A stretch of DNA of 64,000 bases from Planktomarina temperata RCA23 (GCF_000738435.1 NZ_CP003984.1:806001-870000); one strand, 5' to 3'; positions 43,668 to 52,849 are shown, numbered from the stretch's first letter. Numbers and translations are program-made. The notes: a model not told the origin generated them from the sequence alone.

Positions 43668-46600
43668 TTACATGCGGATATTAATGATAGTTTGGGTCAA
43701 GCTGGTCGTGGTCTCGATGGCCTTGGCCGAGGCTTGATAGTTCCGTTGTGCGGTAATCAAGTTCACCAGCTCTTCGGTAATATCCACATTCGAGCGCTCC
43801 AGCGAACCTGAGAGGATATTCCCAAACCCTTCGGCGCCCGCTTCGCCAACCTGCGGCGTGCCACTGACGGCAGTTTCCACATAGGTTGCGTTCCCAATCT
43901 GCTTTAGACCGTTTTGGTTGTTAAAGTTGGCGACAACGATTTTACCCAATGGGTTGTTTTGGCCGTTGGTATAGTTGGCGCGAATGGTCCCGGAACTGTC
44001 AATTTCCAAACCATCCAAACGACCGGATGTGAAACCATCCTGCTCGACGGACAATACAGAAAATGGCTGCGCGAACTGGCTGGAGAGGGAGTAGTCGATA
44101 TCTAGGGAGATCGAGAACCCTTCTGCTTGTTGTTCATAGCGTACGTCGTTTTTCGGGCTCACCAGTTTACCTGTTTTGTCGAAGGTTAACTCGCCTTCGT
44201 CAATGTAGAGCGGATAATAACCATCCACCATGCTTTCTGGTGGTGTGGTGACTACATCCCCTTGCGCATCGACATATAGGGCAATGCCGTCGGAATTTGT
44301 GGCTTGCACCAAGTTAAAGATCTTCGGAACCGATCCCACACCCAAAGGCACATCATCCAGGCCAAGGCGTGCAGCGCCTTTGACTTTGATGGTAGACGAT
44401 TCCCCGGTGGTCCCGGTGGTAAAGGTGAAGTTATTATCCGCGGCAGAAAAGCGCACAGTCACACCGCCAACAGCTTCTCCGGTCAGGGGGGAGGTGATCT
44501 GATTGATCCTTTCCTCCAAAGCGCTCGCCAATGTGGTTCCCACATAGTTCCCCGCCGGGATGTCGATGATCCCCGCGATCCCGTTGACTGACACGTTGAA
44601 GCGGTTTTCATTATTGGAGGAGGTTAGCCGGAATACTTCGGTCAAATCCCCCTGGGCCGCGCGCCCGGTTGAAATAGCCGGCGCAGCCGCAAGACCGCGA
44701 CCTTCTTGGAAAGTAAAGTCCTGCTTCGTTGCACCAAAGCCGAACAGTGCATTTTCGCCTCCGCCGATGATGCGATTGTCTAGACTAATAACTTCACTTT
44801 GATCTGCAGCTCCGCCGCCGTCGGTTGAAATGATCCGACGGCCGATTTGAATATTTGACGATTTTTGATCTTCGCCCACACCCAAAGCGCCATTAGCGGC
44901 AATAGTTTCTCCGGTAGACCCACTGGCAACGGTAAAAGATTTAGTGTCGCCGTTATATTGCACGCTGATCCCGTAGCGTTTGTCGTTGAGCCTGACCTCT
45001 TCGCCGTCTGCAATAAAAGATTCTGTAGACAAGATTTCTCCGCCGCGGATGAGCACTTGCTCTGCGGCACCACTTGAGGGAATGCCCAATCCATTGGTGC
45101 TTTCTGCATCTGCTGCGCCGTAAACAGAGAAGGCGTTAAAATTACTTCCCGTCCCAGTTCCAAGTACGGTCCGATCGGCTGTAAATTGAAAGCGTTGTTC
45201 TAATTCATCATAGGTTATCTTGATCGGAGGGTTGTTTTCGTCAATCCAAGAAATTTTTGAGCTGGGTGTGTCCAATCCAAGAGCTGTTTTGGCGGCGGAT
45301 GTTCCGATCAATGTATTGCCAAAGGATAATGCCGATGCTGCAGCCGTGGTGGTTTGTGAAGTTGAACGCTGCGCCGAAGATCCAATTTCGCGCACGACAA
45401 TGCGTTTGGAGTTGAATGTCTCAAAAGCGCCCTCGACTGGGTTAACTGCACCCTCCACAAAGGCCTCTAGATTTTGTGATGTTTCAAACAAAATTGATAA
45501 GTTAGTTTCGGCCAGCTCGAATCTCGATTCAGGCAAGTTCAAGCCGGAAGTGTCAATGCGAAGGCTTCGGTACGCTGTTCCAACACTCGGTTCAATCAAT
45601 GAATTTTCAAAGACACGCAGTTCACGGCCATTGAGATGGGTTTCAAAATCACCCGTGGCATTTGTAATGGGTCCAACAAGCCGTATTGCAGAGGACGCGG
45701 GTATGCCAAAATCAGCGGGCACGTTGATGGTTAAGGTATTTTGCGTGTTATCATAGACCACGGCATCTCCTGAAGCGTTTAATACGCCACCCGTGACGCC
45801 TTTCAGTGCGAGTTTCTTATCATACACGGATAATGTTGGACGATCTCCAAAATAAGAATAGGACAGAAACCGCTTATTGTCGGGAGAGACACCTTCTTCT
45901 TTATGCGTAACTTCAATAACCTCTGGCGATGTATAAATTGACGACATCGCTGCGCCAATAGTTCGAGTAAATAACCGGCCCTCGACGCCCAGTGCTGAAG
46001 CGCCAGAACCCAACGTGTCGTCTGCGTCATAGATATAGTCGTTGAGCTCATCGTTTATTCTTGTTTGCGTGTGTGACAGAAATTCTTCACGGCTGAAGTC
46101 AGGTGACGCGCCCTCCACATCCAAGTTCATGAGTTCGGACACAGATGTGTCTTGAAGAATGTCTATTTCGATTTTATTTTGCAGACCGCTCAATGATCCA
46201 TCTGCTCCAAGTTTGAATAAATCAATTGTCATTTTATCGTCAATATTCTGATAAACTTGGATTTTTTTGTCGTCTCCGTAAGCTTCATTAATCGCGCGCT
46301 CCACCTCTGACGCGAGTTGTTCAGCGTTGTAAAGGCCGGGACGGACATCGATGGAGACAGGTGCATCACTGTCATCAACATTGACCGTCAAAAAATCTTT
46401 GCCCCAGAAAATATCACTATCACTTTTTCCACCTTCGCGCGTCGCTTTGAACAAAAGTGGATCAGTCACGATCTCAACCAATTTGTCGCCTTCTTCACCA
46501 AAGTCAAAAGCACTTTGCTCGCCGCGCAATGTGGCCGGCTGTGAGGAGACCTGTTGTTTAAGATCATCCAATTTATAGAGTGGCGATCCTTTGCCTTCTA

Positions 46601-47429
46601 GGAAGTAGTTATCGTCGGGCACTTCAGTGGTTTGATTGCCAAAGCGATCAATGAATAGTTGCTTTTCGGTATCATCCACGGCCTTAACCAGATCAGGTTG
46701 GATGATTGTGTCATTGATCACCAAACGCGTGTCATATTTGTTGGTTGGATCATCGCCGGAGGCGTTTTGGGTTTTGATAAAGTAAATCGTTGCAATCGTT
46801 GGGTTTCCGAGGTCATCAAAGATGGTGATAGATGTTGAGTTTGTGTAGGTATTGGGGTCATTTGCGTCAAAAGTATAGCCATCTTCGAATTGGCTTAATT
46901 GTGTGACAACGGGTGCATCCGCCGGGACGTTCACCCCTAGATCGATTTTTCCTGTCGCTTTGGGCTCACCCGAGGTCACGGGCAATTGCAATGGAACAGC
47001 GCTGTCGAGATCTTTGGCGGTCACCGAGCCGTCAAGGTTCACAGGATAGGTCATCAAATATTGGCCTGCGCTGTCTACAACGTAGCGATCATTGTCGACG
47101 TTGAAAGAGCCATTCCGTGTGTAAACCGTTTGGGTTGAGGTCAAAGATGGTTTCAATGCGAAGAACCCCTGACCTGAGACCGCAAGGTCAAGCGCGTTCA
47201 GTGACGACGCGATGTTACCCTGGGTAAACTGCTGTTTCACCCCTTTTAGAATGGTACCCGAACCAATCGATGAGGACGCGTTTTGCAAAGGAGAGGTCGC
47301 GAAGATGTCACCGAACTCGGCCCGGCTGCGTTTAAAGCCCGTGGTCCCAACGTTCGCAATGTTATTTGACGTTGATGCAATCTCAGCTTGAGCACCATTT
47401 AGCCCAGTCAAAGCGGTATAAAATGACAT
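43668..47429 (-). CDS. flgE: flagellar hook protein FlgE, very large
   Basis: 1,253 residues versus about 400 in enterics. The ends are canonical (MSFYTALTGLNGAQAEIAST, SNNIANVGTTGFKRSRAEFGD; C-terminal SGSLERSNVDITEELVNLITAQRNYQASAK), and the central 1,000 residues consist of acidic, Ser/Thr/Gly-rich beta domains, which would project from the hook surface. Intact reading frame. Located in the standard position between flgD and flgF, so it is the true hook subunit. Confidence 0.93.
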   Translation of the reverse strand: MSFYTALTGLNGAQAEIASTSNNIANVGTTGFKRSRAEFGDIFATSPLQNASSSIGSGTILKGVKQQFTQGNIASSLNALDLAVSGQGFFALKPSLTSTQTVYTRNGSFNVDNDRYVVDSAGQYLMTYPVNLDGSVTAKDLDSAVPLQLPVTSGEPKATGKIDLGVNVPADAPVVTQLSQFEDGYTFDANDPNTYTNSTSITIFDDLGNPTIATIYFIKTQNASGDDPTNKYDTRLVINDTIIQPDLVKAVDDTEKQLFIDRFGNQTTEVPDDNYFLEGKGSPLYKLDDLKQQVSSQPATLRGEQSAFDFGEEGDKLVEIVTDPLLFKATREGGKSDSDIFWGKDFLTVNVDDSDAPVSIDVRPGLYNAEQLASEVERAINEAYGDDKKIQVYQNIDDKMTIDLFKLGADGSLSGLQNKIEIDILQDTSVSELMNLDVEGASPDFSREEFLSHTQTRINDELNDYIYDADDTLGSGASALGVEGRLFTRTIGAAMSSIYTSPEVIEVTHKEEGVSPDNKRFLSYSYFGDRPTLSVYDKKLALKGVTGGVLNASGDAVVYDNTQNTLTINVPADFGIPASSAIRLVGPITNATGDFETHLNGRELRVFENSLIEPSVGTAYRSLRIDTSGLNLPESRFELAETNLSILFETSQNLEAFVEGAVNPVEGAFETFNSKRIVVREIGSSAQRSTSQTTTAAASALSFGNTLIGTSAAKTALGLDTPSSKISWIDENNPPIKITYDELEQRFQFTADRTVLGTGTGSNFNAFSVYGAADAESTNGLGIPSSGAAEQVLIRGGEILSTESFIADGEEVRLNDKRYGISVQYNGDTKSFTVASGSTGETIAANGALGVGEDQKSSNIQIGRRIISTDGGGAADQSEVISLDNRIIGGGENALFGFGATKQDFTFQEGRGLAAAPAISTGRAAQGDLTEVFRLTSSNNENRFNVSVNGIAGIIDIPAGNYVGTTLASALEERINQITSPLTGEAVGGVTVRFSAADNNFTFTTGTTGESSTIKVKGAARLGLDDVPLGVGSVPKIFNLVQATNSDGIALYVDAQGDVVTTPPESMVDGYYPLYIDEGELTFDKTGKLVSPKNDVRYEQQAEGFSISLDIDYSLSSQFAQPFSVLSVEQDGFTSGRLDGLEIDSSGTIRANYTNGQNNPLGKIVVANFNNQNGLKQIGNATYVETAVSGTPQVGEAGAEGFGNILSGSLERSNVDITEELVNLITAQRNYQASAKAIETTTSLTQTIINIRM

Positions 47430-47496
47430 GTTGTACCCTTTCTTAATTTCCGGCGACTGTTGAGCGCCTTAAGCGTGTTGTGTTGCTCTCAACGCG

Positions 47497-48198
47497 TTAA
47501 CGAATGCGATCAATGCTGTTTGCACTAATCGTGCCATAATCTTGGACATCCAGCGTGGCGGTGGTAGATTCATCTCCGAAGGACGAGGCGGACAGCACTT
47601 TTGCGTAAACCGAGGGGCCGATACTCTCCATGCCTTTGCCGGTGTTTGCCTCAATATCGACCTTGATTTTGCGCTGGGCATCTCGTAATGCGGCGGGGAT
47701 ATCCGTCCAACTAAACCCGACTAAACCCGTGCCCTGCGGCCCCAGATCTTCATTGTGCAGCAGCTCGCCGGTGGCGGCATCGGAATAGCTCACGCGCGTC
47801 GCACTGGCTGCCTGCGGCAACTCAAAAACGCCATGAATTTCTCCATTGCTATCGGGTCGGGCCAGGCCGCCGGGCACCAAAACGGAATGACCAAGCAGTG
47901 TCGAGGCCGTGGCGATCCGGGCCTGTCTCATGTCGGCCGAGAGTGCACTTAGATTTTTATTGATCTCTTCAATGCCCGAAACTGTGGAGAACTGAGCCAT
48001 TTGCGCGATGAAATCCCCGTTTTCCATGGGCGCAAACGGGTCTTGGTTTTGAAGCTGTGCCGTCATCAACTGTAAAAAGTCATCTTGGCCCAATTTGTCC
48101 GAAGATGCGCGTTGTTCGGCGGTTTTATTGGTGTTGATCCCAAGTTTATCAAATATGGCTTGTTGTGCCGCGGCCCCGGCTGAATCTACATTTGACAT
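47497..48198 (-). CDS. flgD: hook-capping protein FlgD
   Basis: 233 residues. N-terminal LGQDDFLQLMTAQLQNQDPF and APMENGDFIAQMAQFSTVSGI are the conserved FlgD export/cap motif; the C-terminal part is the FLG-type beta domain. ATG at 48198 chosen (GAAAGGAAAAATC upstream); a GTG five codons earlier lacks a site. Sixteen bases after flgC. Confidence 0.94.
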   Translation of the reverse strand: MSNVDSAGAAAQQAIFDKLGINTNKTAEQRASSDKLGQDDFLQLMTAQLQNQDPFAPMENGDFIAQMAQFSTVSGIEEINKNLSALSADMRQARIATASTLLGHSVLVPGGLARPDSNGEIHGVFELPQAASATRVSYSDAATGELLHNEDLGPQGTGLVGFSWTDIPAALRDAQRKIKVDIEANTGKGMESIGPSVYAKVLSASSFGDESTTATLDVQDYGTISANSIDRIR

Positions 48199-48213
48199 GA
48201 TTTTTCCTTTCAC

Positions 48214-48630
48214 CTAGCGGCCCATATTTACCGTGCGCATCATTAATGAGCGCAACGTGGAGACGACTTCTAAATTATTTTGGTACTGACGAGATGCCTC
48301 TAACATTTCGACCATCTCTTCTTCGATGTTGACTGCAGATCCCCAAACGTAACCTCCTTCATCAGCTTTCGGATGACTGGGCAGGTGGACCCGTTGGGGT
48401 TGCAGATCTGAAGTTGTAATTCCGCTTACGTTAACGGATGCAATGCCTGAACTTTCTGCATGTGTGGCATATTCAGTTTCAAATACCGGTTTGATAGCCA
48501 CAAATGCCTCTTCCTTACTTCCTGCAAAGCTTTTCGCATTGGCAAGGTTGCTGGCGACTGTATTTAACCGAGTTAATTGCGCCGACATGGCACGGCCAGA
48601 GATGTCAAAAATATTCTGAATACCAGCCAT
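48214..48630 (-). CDS. flgC: proximal rod protein FlgC
   Basis: 138 residues: N-terminal FDISGRAMSAQLTRLNTVASNLANAKS and C-terminal VNIEEEMVEMLEASRQYQNNLEVV with NMG end are typical of FlgC. One base after flgB. Confidence 0.95.
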   Translation of the reverse strand: MAGIQNIFDISGRAMSAQLTRLNTVASNLANAKSFAGSKEEAFVAIKPVFETEYATHAESSGIASVNVSGITTSDLQPQRVHLPSHPKADEGGYVWGSAVNIEEEMVEMLEASRQYQNNLEVVSTLRSLMMRTVNMGR

Positions 48631-48631
48631 T

Positions 48632-49018
48632 TTATTCCCCTTTAATCGCGGACATGAGCCCCGATATTTTACGGTTTAAAAACGTCAAAGATGTCTGGTA
48701 GCGGATAACGTTTTCTGAAAATTCCATCTGCTCAACCGACAATTCAACAGTGTTGCCGTCGAGTGATGGGTTGATTGGCGTGCGATATTCAAGCGAACCG
48801 CCCATTGACTTTCCGCCGCTTGTGATGTGATTGCTGCTGGTGGTCGTGATTGGGCCGGAGGGCATAGCCTTAGCAAGAGCCGCTTCAAAATCGATATCCC
48901 GCGCTTTAAAGTGCGGTGTTGCTGCGTTAGCGATGTTTGACGCCAAGATATTATTGCGCTTTGATCGCAATGCTAGTGCGTCATCATGTAAACCGAAGTG
49001 ATCGCGGATACCGTTCAT
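48632..49018 (-). CDS. flgB: proximal rod protein FlgB
   Basis: 128 residues: [36 protein letters not shown] and C-terminal [25 protein letters not shown] are FlgB signatures. First gene of flgBCDEF; ATG at 49018 lies about 45 bases downstream of the expected start site of its sigma-54 promoter. Confidence 0.95.
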   Translation of the reverse strand: MNGIRDHFGLHDDALALRSKRNNILASNIANAATPHFKARDIDFEAALAKAMPSGPITTTSSNHITSGGKSMGGSLEYRTPINPSLDGNTVELSVEQMEFSENVIRYQTSLTFLNRKISGLMSAIKGE

Positions 49019-49060
49019 GTCTGTCTCGTTTCTTCAACTCTTAGAGGGATGCTCCCCATC

Positions 49061-49078
49061 TTGGAGCGATAATTGCAA
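49061..49078 (+). promoter_or_regulatory. sigma-54 promoter of the 49113 operon (shares -12 with flgB promoter)
   Basis: Plus strand TTGGAGCGATAATTGCAA: GG at 49063-49064 and GC at 49075-49076, correct spacing. The start site would fall near 49088, 25 bases before the ATG of the unknown gene. The GC dinucleotide is the very same one as in the flgB promoter. Confidence 0.85.
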
Positions 49079-49090
49079 GTTGGATGCCAA
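49073..49090 (-). promoter_or_regulatory. sigma-54 promoter of flgBCDEF (shares -12 with the opposite promoter)
   Basis: Minus strand TTTGGCATCCAACTTGCAAT: GG at 49087-49088 and GC at 49075-49076, correct spacing. The TTGCAA -12 hexamer is palindromic and is used by the plus-strand promoter too. Confidence 0.9.
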
Positions 49091-49112
49091 ACGGTCCTAA
49101 GAAAGAAAAAAA

Positions 49113-49655
49113 ATGTTAAAGAACTCAGAAAAATCTCCAGCGCGGGAAGACGCCAGTAAAAAACTTTCTGCAAATTTAATGCGTATCCGCACTAAAATTC
49201 TTAAAACTGTACAAGACGAAACCTTGGATGATGCGCTATCTTTCTTGAAAGAGCGGTATGATGTGGAGAAAGATGTCAACATCCGCTTGGCAACAATGGC
49301 TGCGCAGTCCTGGATCATTCGGCAAAAATTTGTTCGTATTGGTTTGGATGAACCCTCATCTGTGAAGGATCATATGGGGGAGTTTCTGCCAAAGAATAAA
49401 TTGGCCGCGATGAAGCCAAAGGCTAAATCGGAGGAGCCTGTTAAACTAACGGCACAAGATGGTCCGACTGGATGGCAATTGGTCAAAATCATAAAAGAAA
49501 CCGAAGTCAACGGAATGCAGTTTTTTGAAAATACCACGATTAATGTCAGTGATGCTGATGCAGAGAAATTGATATCTGCAAATAAAGCCGAGAAAGTAGA
49601 AGCTGAAGCGCCGCCGTCCGCGCCGAAGAAGCCGGCCAAAAAAGCGAAGGAATAA
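49113..49655 (+). CDS. hypothetical protein, flagellar regulon
   Basis: 180 residues, soluble, Lys/Glu-rich. N-terminal 75 residues helical (SANLMRIRTKILKTVQDETL, DDALSFLKERYDVEKD), a middle part GPTGWQLVKIIKETEVNGMQFFEN, and an Ala/Pro/Lys-rich tail (APPSAPKKPAKKAKE). Not recognised. Sigma-54 promoter directly upstream and divergence from flgB argue for a role in flagellar assembly or placement. ATG at 49113; weak AAGAAAGAAAA binding site. Confidence 0.6.
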   Translation: MLKNSEKSPAREDASKKLSANLMRIRTKILKTVQDETLDDALSFLKERYDVEKDVNIRLATMAAQSWIIRQKFVRIGLDEPSSVKDHMGEFLPKNKLAAMKPKAKSEEPVKLTAQDGPTGWQLVKIIKETEVNGMQFFENTTINVSDADAEKLISANKAEKVEAEAPPSAPKKPAKKAKE

Positions 49656-49657
49656 TC

Positions 49658-50014
49658 ATGAAAGCGTCTACAATAGCCGGTCTTTTGGCCCTTGGAGTTA
49701 TTGCCGGTGTTGGGATTACAAGCCTTGGATCTTTAAAAAGATTTGAGCATCGTACAATGAGCTGTTCAAACCCAATGATCGGTCCATTTGAGCTGGTGGT
49801 CAACAGGGCTAAAGTTGGACAGACCGCACAGCTAACCCAACCACAGGGGAGTTTTACTTTGATTATTACGGCGATCTCAAATGGGGTTATTATCGCCGAT
49901 CATGACCAGCGGCGTTTGCGGTTTTCCATAGATTTTGCGAATGAAAAAGTCTTGGTACAAGAAAACTCAAAGTTGAAAAGCTCAAAATGTAAAACCACAG
50001 AGTTTTCCATGTGA
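49658..50014 (+). CDS. hypothetical membrane-anchored or secreted protein
   Basis: 118 residues: hydrophobic N-terminus (residues about 4-25, IAGLLALGVIAGVGITSLGS) that acts as signal anchor or signal peptide, then a small beta-rich domain (GPFELVVNRAKVGQTAQLTQ, GSFTLIITAISNGVIIADHD) with two Cys (36 and about 111) that could pair. Starts two bases after the previous gene, so co-transcribed. Not recognised; ends eight bases before the convergent fliA stop. Confidence 0.55.
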   Translation: MKASTIAGLLALGVIAGVGITSLGSLKRFEHRTMSCSNPMIGPFELVVNRAKVGQTAQLTQPQGSFTLIITAISNGVIIADHDQRRLRFSIDFANEKVLVQENSKLKSSKCKTTEFSM

Positions 50015-50022
50015 GTTCTCTT

Positions 50023-50748
50023 TTAGCTGGGCGACTCAAGGAATTCGGCCATTCCTTCTCTAAGGTGACCAATCGCAGATTTCTTGATTTGTGAGACACG
50101 TCCGGTGGTCACCCCAAGGATTTCTGCAATCTCATAAACATTCAATTCCTCTACATAGTAGAGCTGCATGACCAAAGCTTCGCGCTCTGATAGCTTTGCC
50201 AATTGGTCTCTCAAGCCTCTTTTCATTTCGTTATTGCTTAAGGACTCTTCCGGATTGGCTTCTTTGGAAACGAACCAAATGGAATGTGCATCATGCATTT
50301 CATCTAGCGATTGATGTAAATTTGCCTCAAAAGCCTGTTGCCACCGGCGTAATTCTTCGGTCGTCAATTCCAAAATCCCAGCAACTTCATCGTCTGATGG
50401 AGCGCGTTGCAACTTTCGCTCTAGGCTTAGGATCGTTTTATCTACTTTTTGTTTCATCGCGATTGTCGTGCGACATAAATTTGAGCTGCGCCTCAAATGA
50501 TCTACGATAGACCCGCGAATACGGATTTTGGCGTAGCTGCTAAAGGTTACACCTGGTTTTTTGACGTATTTCTGGCTTGCGTCAATTAAGCCAATATATC
50601 CGACCTGCAGTAAATCATCCACTTCAACGGCACCCTTTGCTCGTCCATAGAAATAAAACGCGAGTTTTCGGACCGTTTGCAGTTCTGACATAATCAGATC
50701 TTCCGGGTCCGGTTTCTGCTCTTGGTAATATCCCTTACTTACAGTCAT
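50023..50748 (-). CDS. fliA: flagellar sigma factor FliA (sigma-28)
   Basis: 241 residues, typical length. Region 2 (RAKGAVEVDDLLQVGYIGLIDASQKY, then FSSYAKIRIRGSIVDHLRRS), region 3 and region 4 (LSEREALVMQLYYVEELNVYEIAEILGVTTGRVSQIKKSA) are complete. Directs late genes such as flagellin; inhibited by FlgM (57788). Overlaps flhG by four bases. Confidence 0.95.
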   Translation of the reverse strand: MTVSKGYYQEQKPDPEDLIMSELQTVRKLAFYFYGRAKGAVEVDDLLQVGYIGLIDASQKYVKKPGVTFSSYAKIRIRGSIVDHLRRSSNLCRTTIAMKQKVDKTILSLERKLQRAPSDDEVAGILELTTEELRRWQQAFEANLHQSLDEMHDAHSIWFVSKEANPEESLSNNEMKRGLRDQLAKLSEREALVMQLYYVEELNVYEIAEILGVTTGRVSQIKKSAIGHLREGMAEFLESPS

Positions 50749-51551
50749 GATCCTTCTTTCGGTGAGGTAGATCCGTCGAAAAAACGTATCCCGTCAAACG
50801 CGTTCATTGGAGCTTTCAGTGTTTCCCGCGCAAGCGACTTGAAGGCCATGAGTTCCTTCTCATGAGCCTTAGATGCGGTGGAAAGGAGCGCCTTGCGCTG
50901 TACAACCGCGCGTCGCATTGCGTTTGAAAAGGGGATATGCCCTGCAAAGGTCAGATTTACATCTAGAAATTTTGTGGCAATACTCTGGAATTTTTCAAAA
51001 TTTTTGAAGGCTTCCGCGCCGTCTTTCGCCATATTAATGACGATGGAAAAATGATGAAGCTTATGTTCATATTGGGCGGCCTTTATGACCGCGTAAGCAT
51101 CCATGAAACTTGTGGGTTCCGCAACCACCACGACCAGCACGCGCTGGGATGCGGCAACAAACGCCAAAGCACTGTCACTCGCGCCTGCAGGGGCGTCGGT
51201 AATGAGAATGTCTGTTTTACTTTGCAAAGAGTCGACATTTCGAATGAGTTGATAGCGCGCGCGCGCGTCAATGTTCATCATGTCAACCAGGCCACTCCCT
51301 CCCGCTAAAAGCTTCACGCCATCGGGTCCAGTCTCGATTATTTCTTCAATTGTTAAATCACCAGTGAGCGTATCATAGAGTGTTTTTTGAGCATTTTTAC
51401 CCATCAATATGTGAGAATTGGCTAACCCAAAATCTGCATCAAAAAGGCACACTCGATGACCAAGTTGCGCGTACATAATCGCCAGGTTAACGGCAATACA
51501 TGTCTTCCCTACGCCACCCTTACCGCTAGCGATTGTGATTGTGCTGGTCAT
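50745..51551 (-). CDS. flhG: MinD-like flagellar number regulator FlhG, short N-terminus
   Basis: 268 residues. Deviant Walker A (SGKGGVGKT, residues about 9-17), DADFGLANSHILMG and the switch region ILITDAPAGASDSALAF identify a MinD/FlhG ATPase. In polar flagellates FlhG (FleN) limits flagella to one. It starts directly at MTSTITIASGKGG: the usual N-terminal stretch with the DQAxxLR helix that stimulates FlhF GTPase is missing, and there is no room upstream as the start overlaps flhF (ATGA). Confidence 0.9.
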   Translation of the reverse strand: MTSTITIASGKGGVGKTCIAVNLAIMYAQLGHRVCLFDADFGLANSHILMGKNAQKTLYDTLTGDLTIEEIIETGPDGVKLLAGGSGLVDMMNIDARARYQLIRNVDSLQSKTDILITDAPAGASDSALAFVAASQRVLVVVVAEPTSFMDAYAVIKAAQYEHKLHHFSIVINMAKDGAEAFKNFEKFQSIATKFLDVNLTFAGHIPFSNAMRRAVVQRKALLSTASKAHEKELMAFKSLARETLKAPMNAFDGIRFFDGSTSPKEGS

Positions 51552-52849
51552 GAATTTTTGCCCAAACTCGTGTTATCTACTTCTGTTGTAGGTTCTATAG
51601 CATATGCTTGTAAATGTTGTTCCATAATTTGACTTGTGGCTTTCGCTAAATTTCCTTTGAGATCAGTACTGCCAGTCAACCAACCTACTTTGGCTGCTTT
51701 AGTAAGCAGTTTGGAGAATTCTGGAATGGAAAATTCAAATTCGTCCAGCTTTGTTAGCACAACATGCGCATTTAACTCCGTGGCCTTGTCTAATTCATTG
51801 GAAAGCCTATCGGTGGCTAAACCGCTTGGTATAGCCATTATAACCTGTACTTTGTGATCACCAAAGTGAGCTTGTAATTCAGGCCAAATCTCAATTATTT
51901 CGTTAGTTGTACAGGCCACATCGATAATTTGTATCGTATTGGACTCGATTGGGCGCCAGGCCTTTGGTCGGGAAATTGACCAACGAGAGATTGGGGCATC
52001 TAACAGTTTTGCGTAGTGTCTTAAAAGGCTGGAGTGAGGTCGATTGATGTTAGCTAAGCTGACAAACTTTACACCACGTGTTTTCGTGTTTTCGTGTATC
52101 ATAGAAGCAAATTTTGCGCTTAAAGTGGTCTTTCCGCTGCCAGAGGGGCCGACAACTAAAATCACATCTGCGTCCAGAGTGCTCGGTGCCTCATGCGCAA
52201 CCATCTGCTTAGATAGGTGGGCGATTAGATTAGTATTCGAAGTTGGCAGGCCCTGGGCGCTTTGTATCAACATGGAAGCATGAATTAAATTGCGATCAAA
52301 GCCCAACTGCACCAAACTGTGATGGGTAAGGCTCGATGATAAAGGAGCGCTTAGGACTCCTTCTTTTGATATTTTCTCTTCAAGACCGAAAGGTGAAATA
52401 AGTTTTAATTCTTGCTCCAATTTCGTGACACGCGCTTCAATACTCTGGTTTTCTTTCTCTTCTCTTGTGTCTTGGCCCGGTTTTGCTTGCGAGGGTACGA
52501 TTTTTAAACTCGGTTCGATTCGCGCCGCTTGTTTGCCTGGGGTCGTTAAGGAATCCTGCTCAACTATCTGTTCTGATGATTTTTTTACAGGGTTTTTTAT
52601 GCCATCTTTGGCAGGGTCAGTCTGTACCTTGGGGAAAGAGTAAAACTGTTTTTCCATCTCTTTTTCAAATACAGTTTGAATGGCTTTGGGGCGACGAGGA
52701 GAGCTGTTCAGTGGATCAAGGCTCGCCTTAATCTGCACCAGGCCATCTTGGTGGGATGTGGAAAGGATATAGGCTTCAGATCCAAGTTGCCTTACAACTT
52801 CATCCATCGCCATAGCGCTATCGGGAGCTGTCACTGTGATTGTGGGCAT
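51548..52849 (-). CDS. flhF: SRP-like GTPase FlhF with degenerate GTPase motifs
   Basis: 433 residues: N-terminal B domain (1-150, charged, Pro/Gln-rich), N helices and a GTPase domain. G1 is intact (VVGPSGSGKTTLSAKFA, about 233-248) and G4 too (TKLDE, about 366). But the DTYRIGA-type motif is replaced by ANINRPHSS, and the G3 DTAGR by DVACTT (about 310-315), losing Gly and Arg needed for hydrolysis. Directs polar placement of the flagellum in other bacteria. ATG at 52849 (AAGGGAATAAAC) chosen; the frame opens five codons earlier. Confidence 0.88.
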   Translation of the reverse strand: MPTITVTAPDSAMAMDEVVRQLGSEAYILSTSHQDGLVQIKASLDPLNSSPRRPKAIQTVFEKEMEKQFYSFPKVQTDPAKDGIKNPVKKSSEQIVEQDSLTTPGKQAARIEPSLKIVPSQAKPGQDTREEKENQSIEARVTKLEQELKLISPFGLEEKISKEGVLSAPLSSSLTHHSLVQLGFDRNLIHASMLIQSAQGLPTSNTNLIAHLSKQMVAHEAPSTLDADVILVVGPSGSGKTTLSAKFASMIHENTKTRGVKFVSLANINRPHSSLLRHYAKLLDAPISRWSISRPKAWRPIESNTIQIIDVACTTNEIIEIWPELQAHFGDHKVQVIMAIPSGLATDRLSNELDKATELNAHVVLTKLDEFEFSIPEFSKLLTKAAKVGWLTGSTDLKGNLAKATSQIMEQHLQAYAIEPTTEVDNTSLGKNS

